In this document: positions 45,680 through 53,008 of the stretch, one piece after another
How the letters are laid out: every line of letters starts with the position of its first letter
Position numbering within the stretch: the first letter of the stretch is position 1
Assembly (NCBI RefSeq): GCF_901538355.1
Contig: NZ_LR593887.1
Span: forward strand, 6,548,920-6,612,919
Length of the DNA stretch: 64,000 nucleotides
Source: Tuwongella immobilis
Lineage (GTDB): Bacteria; Planctomycetota; Planctomycetia; Gemmatales; Gemmataceae
Reading direction: 5' to 3'
The notes under the pieces: model-generated
What the model saw: only the letters and a program-made list of their open reading frames with translations
The model's database searches: none
What the model was told of the DNA's origin: nothing
Translations under genes and position numbers: made by a program

Positions 45680-46345
45680 ATGGCCGTTGTGCTGCAATCG
45701 ATTCAGGTGGGGTTGCCGCGAGAATGTGGCAATCCCGAATCGGATCATCCGCTGGATCAGCCCTGGGTGAGCGGCTTTTACAAGCTCCCCGTTTCCGGGC
45801 CAGTGGTCATCTCCCGCACGAATTTGGCCGGCGATGGGCAGGCCGATTTGGTCAATCATGGCGGAGCCGACAAAGCGATTTGCGTTTACGCTGCGGATCA
45901 TTATCCGCATTGGCAGACGGAATTGGCGATGGCCGAGATTCCGTTTGGAGCCTTTGGCGAGAACTTTTCGCTGCTGGGACTCACCGAAGATGATGTTTGC
46001 ATTGGCGATCGGTTCCAGGTGGGCAGCGTGCTCGTGCAGGTATCGCAACCCCGACAGCCATGCTGGAAATTGGGCCGTCGCTGGCGGATGAAGGAAATGC
46101 CCGCGCGGGTGATTCAGACCAACCGCACCGGCTGGTATTTCCGCGTGTTGCAAGAAGGAATTGTCGAACCAGGGCAACCCGTGGAACGCATCGCCCGCAC
46201 GCAACCAACGTGGAGCATTACCGCCGCCAATCGGGTGATGTATCTGCTCAAAACCGACCGCGACATCAACCGGGAATTGGCGAGCGTGCCCGAATTATCC
46301 GCATCCTGGCGGGAAACCTGCCTGCGACGCGCTGCGGGCAGTTAA
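45680..46345 (+). CDS. MOSC-domain protein (YiiM-like)
   Basis: A 221-aa protein; ATG at 45680 follows AAGAGG. The MOSC (molybdenum cofactor sulfurase C-terminal) fold is shown by VNHGGADKAICVYAADHYPHW, FGAFGENFSLLG and VSQPRQPCWKLGRRW, with the conserved Cys. YiiM-type proteins carry molybdenum cofactor or take part in reduction of N-hydroxylated compounds. No partner reductase or molybdenum genes are adjacent. It lies 105 bases after the phytochrome gene and could be co-transcribed with it, but a functional link is not obvious. Confidence 0.88.
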   Translation: MAVVLQSIQVGLPRECGNPESDHPLDQPWVSGFYKLPVSGPVVISRTNLAGDGQADLVNHGGADKAICVYAADHYPHWQTELAMAEIPFGAFGENFSLLGLTEDDVCIGDRFQVGSVLVQVSQPRQPCWKLGRRWRMKEMPARVIQTNRTGWYFRVLQEGIVEPGQPVERIARTQPTWSITAANRVMYLLKTDRDINRELASVPELSASWRETCLRRAAGS

Positions 46346-46347
46346 TC

Positions 46348-46377
46348 GGGCCGAGGCCGCAAATCCGACATCGGCCC
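46348..46377. terminator. Weak hairpin between convergent genes
   Basis: GGGCCGA (46348-46354) and TCGGCCC (46371-46377) can pair between the MOSC gene and the Ser/Thr kinase gene. There is no T run, so this is only a possible terminator. Confidence 0.3.
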
Positions 46378-46442
46378 CGCCCTGCTCCATTCCGGCGATC
46401 GCTCGGCATCCGCGATGGGATGCCCATCACGAGTGCCCGCAA

Positions 46443-48830
46443 TTATCGGCTGCTGGCTTCTGGCTCGGTCTGCCGCATCAGCCGGAACAACCACCACCAT
46501 ACCCCGCCCAGAAGCACGCCGACAATCCCCAGCAGAAACCACCCAGCAGAGATGAGCGTATTGCGCAGTTCTCGCAACGGGGCCAGTGCGGTTTCTTGCT
46601 GCGTTTGCACAATGACCATCCAATCTTGATACCCCAGATCATCGGGCGCGGGTTGAAAGCGGGCCACCCCCGCCAGATAGGCATGTTCCGGGTCGAGCGG
46701 ATCCTGATAATCGGGGATGCGTTCTCGGGTGCGCGGTTGATTCCAATCTTGTGGACGCAGCAGCCATTGCGGATCGTCCATGTCGCGGACATCGCGAATG
46801 CGATCGTGCTTCAGCACTTGGCCGCGATCGTTGACCACCACCGGAAACGCCGCCCGCACGGTATTGCCTGGCCCGTGCGCTCGAAATGCGGAATCAATCC
46901 ATTGATAAAATCCCGTCAAATTGATGCCGCTGAGAATCAGCCCCAAAATCGGGCCATCTTCACTGGCGCGAATCGGCGTGGAGAGCGTAATCAACATGCT
47001 ACCATCGCTGGCCTGGGATTGGTACGGCTGCGAAATATGCGTCGATTGAATCGGGAACGCGCGGAAATCCGGATTGTCTTGATCGCCACTGCCATTGAAC
47101 CAATCCCGCCATGCCCAATTGCGCTGATAATAGGCTTCGTTGCCTTGATACGGCTCAATTTCGCCTTCGCGGGTGAGTCGGGCGACAATGTACGCTTGAT
47201 CCTGAATCGCCATCACCAGCGACAACCCAGATGAGAAGAAACTTTTGCCCCCGGCATGGTGATAATGATGATGCACCCATTGCCCCAAAAACGCGCGATC
47301 CTCCGGCGTTAGCGCCTCGGCGGGCACACGGTCCTTGGCCGCCGACATTTTCTCATGCATCTCCGCGAAGCGCTTGCGGAACACCGGATCATTTTTTGCA
47401 AATTCTTCGATGGTGCTGACCCGTTCCTGGAAGATTTGCTCCAATCCGTTGGCGGCAATTTTGGCCGTGGATTGATTGCTTTCCAACAGCGACCGCGTGA
47501 GTTCCTCGCGGGTGTGGTCCAACAACTTGGAACCAACTGCGACACTCACCCAGCCGATGATGCCGATGAGCAGCACGCTCAGACCGATGCCGAAATACGC
47601 CAGGGATCGCCGCCGTCGCATCACTTCGCGCTGTTGCAACGCGGCCAACACTTCGCCCGCCTCACGGAATCGCTTCTCCGGGTCGATTTCCAGACAGCGC
47701 TCGATGATGTTGGCCAACGCGCGATCGACGCCGGGAATCTGCCGATGCTTCCGCGGACGGGGCGAATTGGTGATCTGCTGCCGATACAGCTCCAATCGAC
47801 TGTTGAGATTCGTTGTCCGCCGCAATCGGTCGATCAACGTCCCCTCGAATCGGGGCAGATCCCGCGTCAGCATTTCGTACAACACCGCGCCAAGACCGTA
47901 GACATCCCAGCGACTGTCGGCAATCTTGGCTTCGAGCGTGGCCTGCTCCGGGGCCATGTAGAAATAGGTGCCCAACGTGGGGCGGGCATCATTGGCCAGG
48001 TGCGCTTGACCAAAGTCGGCAATCAACGGCTCATTGCGGGCATCCAACAGCACATTGCCCGGCTTCAAATCGCAGTGGCGAATCCCCTTGGCATGCACAT
48101 ACGCCATCGAGCGCGTCATCGCCGTGAACAGCCGCAGCGCCTCGGCCACCGGCAGCGGACCTTTCTCCAACAATTGCGCCAGCGATCCATTTTCGGCATA
48201 CGAAATCACATAGTACGGCGGATCATTCTCCGGGTTCGCCGTCCGCAACTGCACAATGCCCGGTGCCCCATCGGTGCGGGCCAGCATCTGCATATCGTCT
48301 TGCAGCTTCTGCCACTGCCGATCGGTCCCATGAGCGAAGAATTTGATCGCCACACGAACGCTGGTAAGTTCTTCCTCAGCCAGCCAGACCGACCCATACG
48401 TGCCTTCGCCCAGATGACGCAAAATTCGGTATCCCGGCGCAATTGGCCGCGTGCGGGCCATGCGCGGTGCCGGTCGATTGGCACGCTCGGCCGGGGCTTT
48501 CGCCGCCGTGGGCAGCGAGTGCTTGCCGCTTTCCGCAGCAGCAGCCGCTCCTCCCCCAGCGGCAGCCGATTGCGCTGCCGAATCATCACTGGGCGGAATC
48601 TCCAAGCTATACTGCGAGATATACCGCGATAGCCGTTTGATGCGTTCATCACCCGAACCGATGGAATCCGATTCGAGCGTTTGCCAAACCGAGAATCCAC
48701 TGATCTCCGCCGATGGATGCGCTTCGGTATGCGCAAGCGGATTGGGAATCGATTGCTCGGAGGTTGGTGGTAAACTCGAACGCGGTCCCGATTGCGCATT
48801 GCCATCGGGTGGTGGTGTAGGCTCGCTCAT
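46443..48830 (-). CDS. Ser/Thr protein kinase with extracytoplasmic sensor domain
   Basis: A 795-aa membrane kinase. Residues 1-130 are Ser/Pro/Ala-rich and disordered. The kinase domain (about 133-400) has the glycine loop GEGTYGSVWL, Lys163 in VAIKFF, catalytic loop HCDLKPGN (Asp254, a non-RD kinase because Cys replaces Arg), DFGQAH (Asp272) and YMAPEQAT. A first membrane helix (about 410-433) follows. About 320 residues outside the membrane come next, with a helical start and a part resembling double-Cache sensors (YYQRNWAWRDWFNG, LSTPIRASEDGPILGLILSG). A second helix (about 757-780) and a short tail end the protein. It probably phosphorylates cytoplasmic targets in response to an external signal; ligand and substrates are unknown. 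Confidence 0.9.
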   Translation of the reverse strand: MSEPTPPPDGNAQSGPRSSLPPTSEQSIPNPLAHTEAHPSAEISGFSVWQTLESDSIGSGDERIKRLSRYISQYSLEIPPSDDSAAQSAAAGGGAAAAAESGKHSLPTAAKAPAERANRPAPRMARTRPIAPGYRILRHLGEGTYGSVWLAEEELTSVRVAIKFFAHGTDRQWQKLQDDMQMLARTDGAPGIVQLRTANPENDPPYYVISYAENGSLAQLLEKGPLPVAEALRLFTAMTRSMAYVHAKGIRHCDLKPGNVLLDARNEPLIADFGQAHLANDARPTLGTYFYMAPEQATLEAKIADSRWDVYGLGAVLYEMLTRDLPRFEGTLIDRLRRTTNLNSRLELYRQQITNSPRPRKHRQIPGVDRALANIIERCLEIDPEKRFREAGEVLAALQQREVMRRRRSLAYFGIGLSVLLIGIIGWVSVAVGSKLLDHTREELTRSLLESNQSTAKIAANGLEQIFQERVSTIEEFAKNDPVFRKRFAEMHEKMSAAKDRVPAEALTPEDRAFLGQWVHHHYHHAGGKSFFSSGLSLVMAIQDQAYIVARLTREGEIEPYQGNEAYYQRNWAWRDWFNGSGDQDNPDFRAFPIQSTHISQPYQSQASDGSMLITLSTPIRASEDGPILGLILSGINLTGFYQWIDSAFRAHGPGNTVRAAFPVVVNDRGQVLKHDRIRDVRDMDDPQWLLRPQDWNQPRTRERIPDYQDPLDPEHAYLAGVARFQPAPDDLGYQDWMVIVQTQQETALAPLRELRNTLISAGWFLLGIVGVLLGGVWWWLFRLMRQTEPEASSR

Positions 48831-49367
48831 GCGTTCGCTTCCATTCGCAGGCGGTGGGCGTCTTCCCCAGGGATATTAGGCTATGCACTGGCGTCGCCAG
48901 GTCAAGCGTGGTTGCCCCATGGGAATACTCGCGGGATTGATCCACATTTTCCGATGCGTTGTGGCACTTTCTCATGGACAAGTGGAAAAACAGCAGGTAG
49001 GCTGAGATCGTGCATCATATCCTTACGACGTTCATTCGCTAGTCCGGTTTGCGATCCACGTGCCGATTCTCACGAATCGATCGGACGCGAACCAAAAGCA
49101 CAATCGCCGTGAACTTGCGCGGCATGTCGATGATTTTTGTCTCCAAGTCGATGACAGATCAGGAGATCTGTCAAATTAGGCAGACCAACACGATTCTGCG
49201 GATTCTCACGCTCGTTCGCAAGGAAGGCAAAATCGGCACCATGCCCCGATTGGGGAACGAACGTCGTCGCCGATGCGTCAAAGGCCAGGACCATCTCGGA
49301 AACGGTTTGGTTCATTTCAGCAGACGAAACCAGGGGAATCGTCGGGGCGATTCCGAAAGGTGATTTC
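48831..49367. other. Long divergent intergenic region with two palindromes
   Basis: About 540 bases between the kinase gene and the small-membrane-protein gene. Visible elements are a perfect dyad TGGCGTCGCCA (48889-48899), directly beside a TTGACC on the minus strand that could be the kinase -35 box, and TGACAGATC-agga-GATCTGTCA (49152-49173). Open frames here lack ribosome sites. Confidence 0.45.
49152..49173. promoter_or_regulatory. Perfect 9-bp inverted repeat, possible operator
   Basis: TGACAGATC and GATCTGTCA are separated by 4 bases. The dyad lies about 200 bases before the small membrane protein gene. A regulator-binding site is the likeliest use, since no T run follows. No regulator gene is seen nearby. 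Confidence 0.35.
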
Positions 49368-49637
49368 ATGACCGTGCACATCGTCGTCAACGAGAATGGC
49401 CAGCCCAAAATTGTCTGGAGCGGGGCAGCGCTGTTTTTCCTGGGAATCTGGGCAGTCTGCGGCGGAATTCCCGCGTTGGGCTATGGCATGGCCTTCCGCG
49501 ATTGGAAACTCGCCGGCATGGCCCTGCTCGCCGGCCTGTTCATTGGCTGCATCACCTTCCCCATGCTGCTGATCCAGCAATACCGCACCCCAGTCGATCA
49601 ACTCCCCAAACGCGAACGCCCAGCCCGAGGGCGATAA
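49368..49637 (+). CDS. Small two-span membrane protein
   Basis: An 89-aa protein; GAAAGG precedes the ATG. After a polar start (MTVHIVVNENGQPKIVW) come two membrane helices: SGAALFFLGIWAVCGGIPALG and LAGMALLAGLFIGCITFPMLL. A basic C-terminus ends KRERPARGR. I do not recognise the family. It is the first of four same-strand genes that end with an ATP-grasp ligase, though 156 bases separate it from the DUF350 gene. Confidence 0.65.
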   Translation: MTVHIVVNENGQPKIVWSGAALFFLGIWAVCGGIPALGYGMAFRDWKLAGMALLAGLFIGCITFPMLLIQQYRTPVDQLPKRERPARGR

Positions 49638-49793
49638 TCGGCGCCGTCAGAATTCCGATTCTTCGATTCAATCTGCGGCGGTTCCCGGCGAATAATCCGT
49701 CAGGAAACCGCTAGCGGGGAATTCGGAGGGTTCGTATACTCGTCCTCATTCCGAAACCAATCGGGAATCGAATCAATTGGAATGAGGTGTCGA

Positions 49794-50009
49794 ATGCTGC
49801 CGGAAGGGTTCTGGGCGGGACTACTGGCGTCGGTGATTTACGGCTTGACCTTCATCGGCTTGCTGCTGTTCGGATTCAAACTGTTTGATTGGATCACTCC
49901 CAGTCTGGACATTCAAAAGCGACTCGATGAGAACCCCTTGGCGGTGGGCATTGTCGTGGGGGCGTTCATGATCGCCATTGCGCTGATCGTCTCATCCGTC
50001 GTGCATTGA
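49794..50009 (+). CDS. DUF350 membrane protein (YjfL-like)
   Basis: A 71-aa membrane protein; the ATG at 49794 follows GAGGTGTCGA. It matches a single DUF350 unit: IYGLTFIGLLLFGFKLFDWI, then TPSLDIQKRLDENPLAVGIV, then a second membrane helix VGAFMIAIALIVSSVV. DUF350 proteins such as YjfL usually have two such units, so this is a half-size form that might dimerise. Together with the lipoprotein and the ATP-grasp gene that follow, it resembles the yjfL-yjfM-yjfC order of enterobacteria. Function unknown. Confidence 0.82.
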   Translation: MLPEGFWAGLLASVIYGLTFIGLLLFGFKLFDWITPSLDIQKRLDENPLAVGIVVGAFMIAIALIVSSVVH

Positions 50010-50036
50010 GTTCGACCCATTCGCGGGGCACCCACC

Positions 50037-50483
50037 ATGTCGATTTCTCGCATCGTTCAGCATCGCTTGACCAAGTCGATCAACTTGGTGCTGCTTGGAA
50101 CCCCATTGGCACTGGTGGGTTGCGAACGCCCCATTCCAACCACAAGCAGCGTTCCGACCACCGCAATGAGCAGTTCCAGCGGCAATTCGCACAGTTCCGG
50201 CGGCACTCGGCCCCATTCGCACGGGTCGGGAATTCCGCCGGTGGTGTTTCTCCCCGGTTTGGGGGGTGGCTTGGGCGGCGGGCTGGGTGCGGGGGCGGGA
50301 CGACCGGTGATTGATCCCAATGCCGATCCGCGCAGTTCGCCCGGCGGCGTCCCGTTTGCGGGTGGCGCTCGCCCGAATCAGCCGGGGACATCGTCACCGG
50401 GCAGTGGCGCCAAACCGAGCGGTAGCAGCACGCGCAGCGGGTTCGGCGGTGTCGGCAGTGTCTTTTCCGGGTCGAGTAGTTAA
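50037..50483 (+). CDS. Gly/Ser-rich lipoprotein in the position of YgiB/YjfM
   Basis: A 148-aa protein with a lipoprotein signal (INLVLLGTPLALVGC; Cys at about residue 29). Then come a Ser/Thr/Pro/His-rich linker (HSSGGTRPHSHGSG), a hydrophobic glycine patch (PPVVFLPGLGGGLGGGLGAG), a disordered Gly/Pro/Ser part, and a C-terminus with STRSGFGGVGSVFSG. E. coli YgiB (DUF1190) also is a lipoprotein with a low-complexity middle and a conserved RGGFG near its end. The resemblance of RSGFG and the gene order suggest an equivalent, but overall similarity is too low to claim the family. It is 27 bases after the DUF350 gene and 2 bases before the ligase gene. Confidence 0.7.
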   Translation: MSISRIVQHRLTKSINLVLLGTPLALVGCERPIPTTSSVPTTAMSSSSGNSHSSGGTRPHSHGSGIPPVVFLPGLGGGLGGGLGAGAGRPVIDPNADPRSSPGGVPFAGGARPNQPGTSSPGSGAKPSGSSTRSGFGGVGSVFSGSSS

Positions 50484-50485
50484 TC

Positions 50486-51610
50486 ATGCAACGATTCGTG
50501 CATCCGCCACGCTTGGACTATGTCGCCAAACTCGAATCCCATGGCATGGTCTATCACACCACCGATGATGGCCCTTATTGGGACGAAACCGCGCACTACG
50601 AATTCACGCCGTCGGAAATTGATACGCTCGAAGCCGCCACCGTGGAATTGGATCGCATCTGTCTGGAAGCGGTCGAGGTGGTCCTTTCGCAGGGGCGACT
50701 CGGGGAATTCCATATCCCGGAAGACTATCACGATTGGATCGCCGAAAGTTGGGAGCGGGACGAGCGGACCATCAATGGGCGGTTTGATCTCTGCTTCGAT
50801 GGCCGATCACCGCCGAAACTCCTGGAATACAATGCCGATACGCCAACGGGGTTGCTCGAAGCGGCGGTGTCGCAATGGTTTTGGCTTCAGGATTGTCACC
50901 CGCATCGGCAGCAATTCAATTCGATTCACGAACGATTGATCGAAGCATGGCGGGCGGCGCGGCATGGTCGTTCGGGGCGGATTCTGTTCACCGCGATGGC
51001 CGATCATCCCGAAGATTGGATGACCATCCAATATCTCCGCGATACCGCCATGCAGGCGGGTTGGGAGACCGATTCGCTCACCATCGATCAATTGGGTTGG
51101 GACGGCGATCGACGCTGTTTCACCGATCAGAATGAGAATCCCATCGCCGATTGCTACAAACTATATCCCTGGGAGTGGCTGTTTCTGGATCGGTTCGGCC
51201 CGCATCTGCTGGAGGCAGACACGCGCTGGTTGGAAGCCCCCTGGAAGGCGATTTTGAGCAACAAGGCAATTCTGCCCGTGTTGTGGGAGTTGAATCCCGG
51301 CCATCCCAATCTGCTCGAAGCCGCGCATCAACCGTTGCCCAGCGGCAGTTATGTGCAGAAGCCGATTCTCAGCCGCGAGGGGGCGAATATCCGCATCGTG
51401 GAGAACGGTTGGCCGATTGCGCAAACCCAGGGGCCATACACCGGCCCGAGCATCTTCCAGCAGTTGTGCAAACTCCCGAATTTTGATGGCAATTATCCAG
51501 TGATCGGCAGTTGGGTGGTCAACGGCTGGCCCTGCGGAATTGGCATCCGCGAAGATCGCACCTTGGTGACGGGGAATCTCAGCCGCTTCGTGCCGCATTG
51601 CTTTGGCTGA
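50486..51610 (+). CDS. Glutathionylspermidine synthase-like ATP-grasp ligase (YgiC/YjfC type)
   Basis: A 374-aa cytoplasmic protein of the glutathionylspermidine synthase C-terminal family, ATP-grasp enzymes that form amide bonds. Markers: KLLEYNADTPTGLLEAAVSQ (about 112-131), KLYPWEWLFLDRFG, ILSNKAILPVLWELNPGHPN, then YVQKPILSREGANI (nucleotide-binding Lys) and GSWVVNGWPCGIGIRED at the end. It lacks the amidase domain of full glutathionylspermidine synthases, as do YgiC and YjfC, whose substrates are not established. Amidoligases of this group are proposed to modify peptides or proteins. The gene abuts a lipoprotein gene, which makes that lipoprotein the natural candidate substrate (inference). 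Confidence 0.88.
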   Translation: MQRFVHPPRLDYVAKLESHGMVYHTTDDGPYWDETAHYEFTPSEIDTLEAATVELDRICLEAVEVVLSQGRLGEFHIPEDYHDWIAESWERDERTINGRFDLCFDGRSPPKLLEYNADTPTGLLEAAVSQWFWLQDCHPHRQQFNSIHERLIEAWRAARHGRSGRILFTAMADHPEDWMTIQYLRDTAMQAGWETDSLTIDQLGWDGDRRCFTDQNENPIADCYKLYPWEWLFLDRFGPHLLEADTRWLEAPWKAILSNKAILPVLWELNPGHPNLLEAAHQPLPSGSYVQKPILSREGANIRIVENGWPIAQTQGPYTGPSIFQQLCKLPNFDGNYPVIGSWVVNGWPCGIGIREDRTLVTGNLSRFVPHCFG

Positions 51611-52063
51611 TGCATTCCGATCAACGGAATACCAGCGCGGCCTGATCGCATCCCAATCGGCGAAATGGCCGTGCGGGTGCGATTGCGATGGTGCGGGAGT
51701 CGAAAAAAGTTGGGCTTGTAAAAAATTTCAGTGAAGACGCGGCGCAGGATGGGCTTGCAGTCCCGAGTCCGCGGAATTACACTGCCTGCCATCCAGGATT
51801 ATCTCTTGGTAGGCGGTGGGCGCAGGAGTGCCCCCGCCCGGCGATCAGGACGATCTGCCGAAATGAACCCACGGATGGGCCTGCCTGAGCGACACGTCTC
51901 GCATCATGCCTCCCATCCCTCACCACTCGATAGCGGTTGTTTGAGTGGTCGGCGGACCCGATCCCTGATGGATGATTCGGGCGAATACCGTTGCCGAGCC
52001 GGGGCGTCAAGCCGATTTCTTGGCTCGCGGTCGCAGCTCGATCCCTGTTTCACGGATGATGCC
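51611..52063. other. Long leader region upstream of the exosortase gene
   Basis: About 450 bases without a convincing gene. Visible elements: TTGCAG (51755-51760), a 17-base spacer and TACACT (51778-51783), a weak promoter; a GC-rich hairpin GGCGGTGGGC/GCCCCCGCC (51812-51838); and a hairpin ACCACTC/GAGTGGT (51922-51949). The exosortase frame itself is open back to 51731, but that extension is Arg/Ser/Gly-rich, without membrane character. The arrangement would fit a structured, possibly regulatory, mRNA leader. Confidence 0.4.
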
Positions 52064-52924
52064 ATGCAATCGAATGCTCGCACCTCGTTGTTTTGGACCT
52101 GGATTGCCCTTGGTACCATGCTCATCTGGGCGTATCTGCCGACGATGGCGAACCTGTTTGATGAGTGGATGCATGTTCCGCAGTATTCGCACGGGTTCTT
52201 GGTGCCGGTGTTTTCGGCGTATTTGCTGATGCAACGCAAGGAAACGCACTTCGGCATGGGTCAATCGATGCCGTGGATTGCCTTCCCGGTGATGCTGGTG
52301 GCGCTGGTTTGTCGCGTGATTTCCGGCTGGATTGCCTTTCCTTGGTTGGACGGATTTTCGCTGCTGGTGTTCCTGACCGGGGCATCGCTGCTCTACGGCG
52401 GGATGAAGTTCCTGCGCTACACCTGGCCGGCCATCGCGTTCTTGTTCTTCATGATTCCCCTGCCGCACCGCGTGGAAGTCATGACCGGCAGCACCCTGCA
52501 AACCCTGGCGACGCACAGTAGCACCTTCTTCCTGCAAGTGTTGGGCCAACCCGCACTGTCCGAAGGCAACACGATTCTGGTGCAAGAGCACAAGCTCGAA
52601 GTGGCCAACGCCTGTAGCGGTTTGCGGATGATGATGACCTTCGCGGCGTTCTGCTTCGCGGCGGTCCTGCTGATTGATCGCACGCGGCTGGAAAAGGCGC
52701 TGATTCTGGCAAGCTGCATCCCCATCGCCATGATTACCAACGTCTTCCGCATCGTCGGCACCGGCATGGCCTACCTGTATCTGGGGCCGACCAGTGGCAT
52801 CTCGGAAACCATTCACGATCTGTACGGCTGGCTGATGATGCCCATTGGCCTGGGATTGTTGATGTTTGAACTCTGGATTCTTCGCAATTTGCTGCTCACG
52901 CCCACTCCGCGAAAAACTCGCTGA
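52064..52924 (+). CDS. xrt: Exosortase
   Basis: A 286-aa polytopic membrane cysteine transpeptidase-like enzyme that cleaves and sorts proteins with a PEP-CTERM-type tail and is tied to exopolysaccharide export. It starts at the ATG at 52064, just before the first membrane helix. About seven to eight membrane helices are visible. The catalytic triad is in place: Cys184 in VANACSGLRMM, Arg229 in NVFRIVGTG and His251 in ETIHDLYGW. Early conserved parts include WMHVPQYSHGFLVPVFSAYL. Its neighbours (chain-length protein, EpsI, sugar transferase, glycosyltransferase) make up a typical exosortase/EPS locus. No target protein with a recognisable sorting tail is seen in the window. Confidence 0.93.
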   Translation: MQSNARTSLFWTWIALGTMLIWAYLPTMANLFDEWMHVPQYSHGFLVPVFSAYLLMQRKETHFGMGQSMPWIAFPVMLVALVCRVISGWIAFPWLDGFSLLVFLTGASLLYGGMKFLRYTWPAIAFLFFMIPLPHRVEVMTGSTLQTLATHSSTFFLQVLGQPALSEGNTILVQEHKLEVANACSGLRMMMTFAAFCFAAVLLIDRTRLEKALILASCIPIAMITNVFRIVGTGMAYLYLGPTSGISETIHDLYGWLMMPIGLGLLMFELWILRNLLLTPTPRKTR

Positions 52925-53008
52925 GTCGGTCGTTGCATGGCTTTCGGATCACCGTTGGACGATGTGTCTTGACCATCTGGACATGGACTCAGTGGAGCGA
53001 ACTCGGCT

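Noticed and set aside
44279-46204. Long open frame (641 codons) antisense to the phytochrome gene
   Set aside because: It is a shadow of the G+C-rich sense gene: His/Arg/Gly-rich, no domain, no ribosome site. The sense protein has complete, ordered domains.
49049-49363. 104-aa frame upstream of the small membrane protein
   Set aside because: It is Arg-rich, with no ribosome site, and overlaps a perfect dyad. More likely untranslated leader or regulatory DNA.
51731-52063. N-terminal extension of the exosortase
   Set aside because: The extension is Arg/Ser/Gly-rich with no membrane helix and overlaps stable hairpins. The ATG at 52064 gives the normal exosortase N-terminus.
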